The notes beneath the pieces are model-generated. The model saw only the letters and a list, made by a program, of their open reading frames with translations. It was not told the origin of the DNA and searched no databases. Below, piece after piece: positions 60,305-64,000 of a stretch of 64,000 nucleotides of DNA (positions within the stretch are counted from its first letter, which is position 1; every line of letters starts with the position of its first letter). The DNA lies in NCBI GenBank assembly GCA_900544615.1, contig UQVS01000011.1:10457-74456 (forward strand). Reading direction: 5' to 3'. This DNA comes from an uncultured Oscillibacter sp. (GTDB taxonomy: Bacteria; Bacillota; Clostridia; Oscillospirales; Oscillospiraceae). Made by a program: the position numbers and the translations under genes.

Positions 60305-60439
60305 TATGCACCTCGCTTTCTCGTTGATAAAAAAACTGTGTTTACAGGAAAGAACAGCGCGTCGGAGAACACAGCAGCGTCTCTCCGTGTCTCACACGCC
60401 CAGCAGAGCGTCAGGCTGTCATTCCTTTCAGATGGAGAA

Positions 60440-60473
60440 GCAGGGGGCCGGTGCCGCAGCACCGGCCCCCTGC
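60440..60473 (-). terminator. Terminator hairpin of adhE
   Basis: A perfect 15-bp GC-rich stem GCAGGGGGCCGGTGC with its complement, loop CGCA, about 70 bases past the adhE stop; no long T-run. Between it and adhE is a direct repeat TTGTATATGGTTAT (60487-60500 and 60512-60525). Confidence 0.65.
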
Positions 60474-60545
60474 TTGAGTTTGGTTGTTGTATATGGTTAT
60501 GGTGTATATGATTGTATATGGTTATCGGGTTTCTATGCGGCTGAC

Positions 60546-63317
60546 TTAGTTGAAGCCACCGGTCTTGACCACGCCCAGATCGGCGCTGAGGCCCATGGGA
60601 TATGCGGCGTGGGTGTCGGTGGGCAGGGTGACGGGGACTTCCCAGGTATCGCCGTACTTCTCGGCGTACTTCTTCTCGCCGTAGAAGGCCTTCAGGTAGC
60701 AGCCCTTCAGCTCGGCGATGGTGGGATAGACGGGGTTGCAGCCGGTGCAGGCATCGTGGAACGCCCACTCGGACATCTGATCCACAGCCGCCAGGAACTC
60801 GGCCTCCCACGCCTCGGCGCTCTTTTCGGGGTGCGCCTCCAGCAGCCAGTCCAGAATGGTTTCGGGGATGTCGAGGTCCTTCTTCAGCTGCTGGCAGGCC
60901 TTGATCCAGTTTTCAAAGGTCTGCTCGTCGGTCTTGCCCTTCACGCCAATCAGCTCGCCCAGCTCCACATAGCGCTCAAAGGCCTGGGGATACTTGTACT
61001 GGGAGAAGGTGCCCATCTTGTAGGGATGACGCTGGGCGTTAAAGCGGCAGACGAAGGGGAACAGCAGGGCGTTGGCGGTGCCGTGGGGGATATGGAACCA
61101 GCCGCCCAGCTTGTGGGACAGGGAGTGGTTGATGCCAAGGAAGGCATTGGCAAAGGCGATGCCGGCGATAGCGGAGGCGTTGGCCATCTTCTCGCGGGCC
61201 GTGGGATCGGGCTTCGCATCCCGGAAAGCGGAACGGTAGGCTCTGGGCAGGTAGTCGAACACCATCTTGGTGGCGTCGCGGCACATACCGTTGGTGTACT
61301 CGGTGGCGAAGGTGGAAACATAGGCTTCCACGGCGTGGGTCAGCACGTCGTAACCGGAGGCCTGGGTGGCTCTGGGCGGCAGCTTCATCATGTTGTCCGC
61401 GTCCACGATGGCCATTTCAGGCATCATCTCGTAGCCGATCAGAGGCCACTTCATGCCGGTATTGGCGTCGGAAATGATGGTGAAGGGCGTACACTCGGAG
61501 CCGGTACCGGCGGTGGTGGGGATGCAGACCAGTTTGGCCTTCTTGCCCATCTGGGGGAAGAAGCGGATACGCTTCCGGATATCCAGGAAGGTAGTGGCCA
61601 TGTCAAGGAACGCCTCTTCGGGATGCTCGTACATGATCCACATGATCTTGGCGGTGTCGATGGCGGAGCCGCCGCCCACAGCGATGATGACGTCCGGCTC
61701 AAACTCATGCATCTTGGGCAGGCCCTTCATGGCGTCCTGAATCTGGGGATCAACCCGGATGTCGAAGAACTCGGCAGTCTCAATGCCCATATCCCGCAGC
61801 TGGTTGATGATGGCATCGCAGGCGCCCAGCTGATACAGCGTGGAGTCGGTGATGATGAAGGCCCGCTTGAAGTTGTAGACCTCCTTCATTTCCCGCAGGG
61901 CAACGGGGGTGCAGCCGGTCTTGTAATAGACCTTCTTGGGCAGCTGGAGCCAGAGCATATTCTCCTTGCGGATGGTGACGTTCTTGATGTCCAGCAGCTG
62001 CTCATAGTTGGTGTTGCCCATGAAGGCGGAGTGGCCCACAGCGCCGGGCCCCAGAGTCAGGGAGGGAGCCAGGCCGAAGTTGTACAGGTCGCCGATGCCG
62101 CCAAAGGATGTGGGCTGGTTGATGAGGATGCGGCCAGCCTTCATCCGCAGGCCGAACTTGGTGATCTTCTCTTCCTCGGTAGGGTCGATGTACAGTGCTG
62201 CGGAGTGGCCTGCGCCGCCCTCCAGCACCAGCTTGTAGCAGATGTCGAAAGCCTCGTCCAGCGTCTCGGCCTTGTACATACCCAGCAGGGTGGTCAGCTT
62301 CTCGTTGGCCCACGCGCAGTCATGAGAGGTGTCGTTGGTCTCATAGATCAGAACCTTGGTGTCATAGGGAACCTCGATCCCGGCCATTTCAGCGAGGCGG
62401 CAGGCGGTCTGGCCAACAGCGGCGGGCTTGACGCCGTGGGTCTTGGAGTTGAAGAACACCTCGGCCACCTTGGCGGCCTCGTCATCGTTGAGGAAGTAGC
62501 AGCGGGCTTCCTTCAGCAGACGCTTGACCTCGTCATAGACGTTGGCGAGAACGGTGATATGCTGCTCGGAAGCGCAGATCATGCCGTTATCGAAGGTCTT
62601 GGAGTGGATGATGGACTCCACAGCCATCCGCAGGTCGGCGCTCTCGTCGATAACCACGTTGCAGTTGCCGGGGCCGACGCCGATGGCGGGGGTGCCGGAG
62701 GAGTAGGCCGCCTTCACCATACCGGAGCCGCCGGTGGCCATGATGAGATCCACGCTCTTCATCAGGGTGTCGGAGATCTCCAGAGAGGGAACGGAAATCC
62801 AGCTGATGACGTGCTCAGGCAGGCCCGCCTCAACGGCGGCGTCCCGCATGATCTTCGCCGCGGCGATGGAGCAGTTCACGGCGTGGGGATGGGGGGAGAG
62901 AATGATGGCGTTGCGGGTCTTCAGCGCCAGCATGATCTTGTAGATCGTGGTGGAGGTGGGGTTGGTAGTGGGGGTAATGGCGGCGATAACACCCTTAGGG
63001 GAGGCAATCTTTTTCACGCCATAGGCCTTGTCTTCGGAAATGACGCCGCAGGTCTTTTTGTTCCGCATATAGTTCCAGACATGCTCGGAAGCATATTGGT
63101 TCTTGGTAACTTTGTCCACGACAATGCCGTAGCCGGTTTCCTCGCAGGCCATTTTGGCCAGCGGGATCCGCATTTTGGACACCGCCATGGCGGTCTTTTC
63201 GCAGATGGCGTCCACCTGCTCCTGAGTAAAGGTGCTGTAGGCTTCCTGAGAGGCACGGATGATGGGAAGGGCTTCCTGCAGGGTCTCAACAGAGTTGATG
63301 GTCAGTGGGGTTGACAT
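60546..63317 (-). CDS. adhE: Bifunctional aldehyde-alcohol dehydrogenase AdhE
   Basis: Fermentative enzyme converting acetyl-CoA to acetaldehyde and ethanol with NADH. The 923 residues show an N-terminal aldehyde dehydrogenase (1 to about 440) with catalytic Cys248 in GMICASEQ, then a linker and the iron-dependent alcohol dehydrogenase (about 470-923). The latter has GGGSAID, GTGSECTPF and metal ligands in SGYDVLTHAVEAY and HSLSHKLGGWFHIPHG. AAGGAGG before ATG 63317; the frame extends to 63383 without support. Long AT-rich leader upstream. Confidence 0.97.
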   Translation of the reverse strand: MSTPLTINSVETLQEALPIIRASQEAYSTFTQEQVDAICEKTAMAVSKMRIPLAKMACEETGYGIVVDKVTKNQYASEHVWNYMRNKKTCGVISEDKAYGVKKIASPKGVIAAITPTTNPTSTTIYKIMLALKTRNAIILSPHPHAVNCSIAAAKIMRDAAVEAGLPEHVISWISVPSLEISDTLMKSVDLIMATGGSGMVKAAYSSGTPAIGVGPGNCNVVIDESADLRMAVESIIHSKTFDNGMICASEQHITVLANVYDEVKRLLKEARCYFLNDDEAAKVAEVFFNSKTHGVKPAAVGQTACRLAEMAGIEVPYDTKVLIYETNDTSHDCAWANEKLTTLLGMYKAETLDEAFDICYKLVLEGGAGHSAALYIDPTEEEKITKFGLRMKAGRILINQPTSFGGIGDLYNFGLAPSLTLGPGAVGHSAFMGNTNYEQLLDIKNVTIRKENMLWLQLPKKVYYKTGCTPVALREMKEVYNFKRAFIITDSTLYQLGACDAIINQLRDMGIETAEFFDIRVDPQIQDAMKGLPKMHEFEPDVIIAVGGGSAIDTAKIMWIMYEHPEEAFLDMATTFLDIRKRIRFFPQMGKKAKLVCIPTTAGTGSECTPFTIISDANTGMKWPLIGYEMMPEMAIVDADNMMKLPPRATQASGYDVLTHAVEAYVSTFATEYTNGMCRDATKMVFDYLPRAYRSAFRDAKPDPTAREKMANASAIAGIAFANAFLGINHSLSHKLGGWFHIPHGTANALLFPFVCRFNAQRHPYKMGTFSQYKYPQAFERYVELGELIGVKGKTDEQTFENWIKACQQLKKDLDIPETILDWLLEAHPEKSAEAWEAEFLAAVDQMSEWAFHDACTGCNPVYPTIAELKGCYLKAFYGEKKYAEKYGDTWEVPVTLPTDTHAAYPMGLSADLGVVKTGGFN

Positions 63318-63906
63318 AGATGTTCCTCCTTCATTTTTGACCGTTTGTTGGGTAGGTTCCTTTCTCGTCCTTTGTTCTGCCATATCGGTAAGCGCTTAAG
63401 AGTTTGAATTGCGGCACTCTGCGTCCAGAGCTTTCCTCTGGTTTCAAAATGCGCCTTTCTCCCGCAAAAGTCAAGGGCAGGCAGCAGAGAAAAAAGTCTG
63501 TTGAATTCCTCCGCTCATATTTGTTTTTTTCCGGGTTCTGTTCCAATTTACCTGTTTTACGCAAAAATTCCTTTCAAAAGTCCGCAAAAAATTGCAGTCA
63601 TTTTATACAGTGCGAAAGTGATAACTTTTTTGGCTGCTTTCTAACGTTTTATATTTGATTTATGTGTATTTTTAACTAATTTTCGTTAATTTTTTTGCAG
63701 CCCATGTTGTATCTGAAAAATGTCCTAAATATTTTGCCTGTTTTTGTCATATTCACCAAGTGGATTCGTCAAAGTCACCTGTAATCCTCTCCATTTCCCC
63801 CTCCGCAAGTCCCCCAGCCGGTCGGATGCGCCGCAGATGCCGCTCTGCCCGGCAGCGGCAGCGCCGGCTTTGAAGCGGCAGGAGAGCGTTTACTTTTGGG
63901 GCGCAA
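63318..63906 (-). promoter_or_regulatory. Long AT-rich leader and control region of adhE
   Basis: About 590 bases without a gene. TAAGCGCTTA (63389-63398) is a perfect palindrome matching the core of catabolite/LacI-type operators (TGTAAGCGCTTACA). A minus-strand TATAAA near 63605 is a candidate -10 box but has no convincing -35. The region 63500-63740 is far richer in A and T than the genes around. No terminator/antiterminator pair or riboswitch was recognised. Confidence 0.5.
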
Positions 63907-63940
63907 AAAAGGACGTCATCCTTGCGGATGACGTCCTTTT
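63907..63940 (-). terminator. Terminator of the gene entering from the right edge
   Basis: A perfect 15-bp stem AAAAGGACGTCATCC with its complement, loop TTGC, six T on the minus strand. Confidence 0.9.
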
Positions 63941-63957
63941 ATCAGCTTGGGAAGCGC

Positions 63958-64000
63958 TTACTTCGCGGCCTTGGCAGCCTTGACAGCCTCGATCAGCATC
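63958..64000 (-). CDS. 3' end of a gene beyond the right edge (product unknown)
   Basis: An open minus-strand frame enters from base 64000 and stops at TAA (63958-63960); the visible C-terminus is MLIEAVKAAKAAK. Eighteen bases after the stop comes a strong terminator, supporting a real gene end. Thirteen residues are not enough to name the product. Confidence 0.6.
   Translation of the reverse strand, partial: MLIEAVKAAKAAK

Noticed and set aside
60306..63314. A 1002-codon plus-strand open frame opposite adhE
   Set aside because: Mirror of a highly conserved gene; Gly/His/Val-rich antisense artefact with no family resemblance.
63672..63689. Rex-binding site upstream of adhE
   Set aside because: TTAAC-N8-GTTAA is present, but Rex sites have the reverse order of half-sites (GTTAA then TTAAC), so it does not match.
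1..64000. CRISPR arrays, tRNA or rRNA genes, phage or transposase genes
   Set aside because: No regularly spaced repeats, cloverleaf or rRNA signatures and no recombinase or transposase motifs were seen on either strand.

Overview
The window is about 64 kb of a GC-rich (near 60 percent by eye), densely coded Bacillota chromosome. Spore genes (gpr, yqfC, yqfD, a ylbJ-like gene), a fermentative adhE, type III glutamine synthetase, RNase J, gdpP and an S-layer-homology protein point to an anaerobic, spore-forming gut-type Clostridia, most likely Oscillospiraceae or a close relative. The species cannot be fixed from the sequence alone. I see no tRNA, rRNA, CRISPR array, transposase or prophage gene.

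Layout. (1) 1-1.8 kb: the start of a histidine-kinase-like gene, then gapA with an altered cofactor loop. (2) 2.0-14.3 kb: the most unusual region, a LacI-controlled locus. A rightward operon encodes a Fe3+/phosphosugar-type ABC importer (fused permease, ATPase, lipoprotein), a membrane protein and a HAD hydrolase. A leftward operon encodes three more HAD hydrolases and a phosphoglycerate-mutase-family enzyme. LacI and a PHP-domain gene lie next to it. Near-identical palindromes of the form CGCAAACGTTTGCG sit at the rightward, leftward and lacI promoters, so the locus looks like one regulon. The mutase-like protein is circularly permuted: it starts inside the transferase domain, runs to the normal C-terminus, and continues through a short linker into the normal N-terminus, with the main metal and serine ligands present. 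My reading is an uptake-and-dephosphorylation pathway for an unknown phosphorylated compound.

(3) 14.4-25.4 kb: leftward housekeeping genes (rluD, lspA, ftsH, hpt, tilS, dnaB, rplI, gdpP) and an orphan LacI regulator. (4) 25.4-37.6 kb: RNase J, a NifU-like protein, a GntR/ABC efflux cassette with a clear operator, a small XRE/small-protein pair, recD2, ybeY-phoH-yqfD-yqfC and ylbJ. (5) 37.6-44.7 kb: a BMP-type nucleoside ABC importer with deoC-deoD, together a nucleoside uptake and salvage unit. (6) 44.7-56.1 kb: holB, ricT, a Cof-type HAD, an sdpR/sdpI-like pair with twin operators, glnN, a DUF1846 gene, nfeD-like, rpsT, gpr, a TIGR01440 gene and an ECF S-component. (7) 56.1-64 kb: a repeat-containing SLH protein, a hairpin-rich intergenic element with a duplicated terminator, a degenerate iron-alcohol-dehydrogenase paralogue, adhE with a long AT-rich leader, and the 3' end of one more gene.

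Many promoters can be read directly (TTGACA/TATAAT-like, 16-18 bp spacers). Most transcription units end in strong hairpins, several of them usable from both sides.
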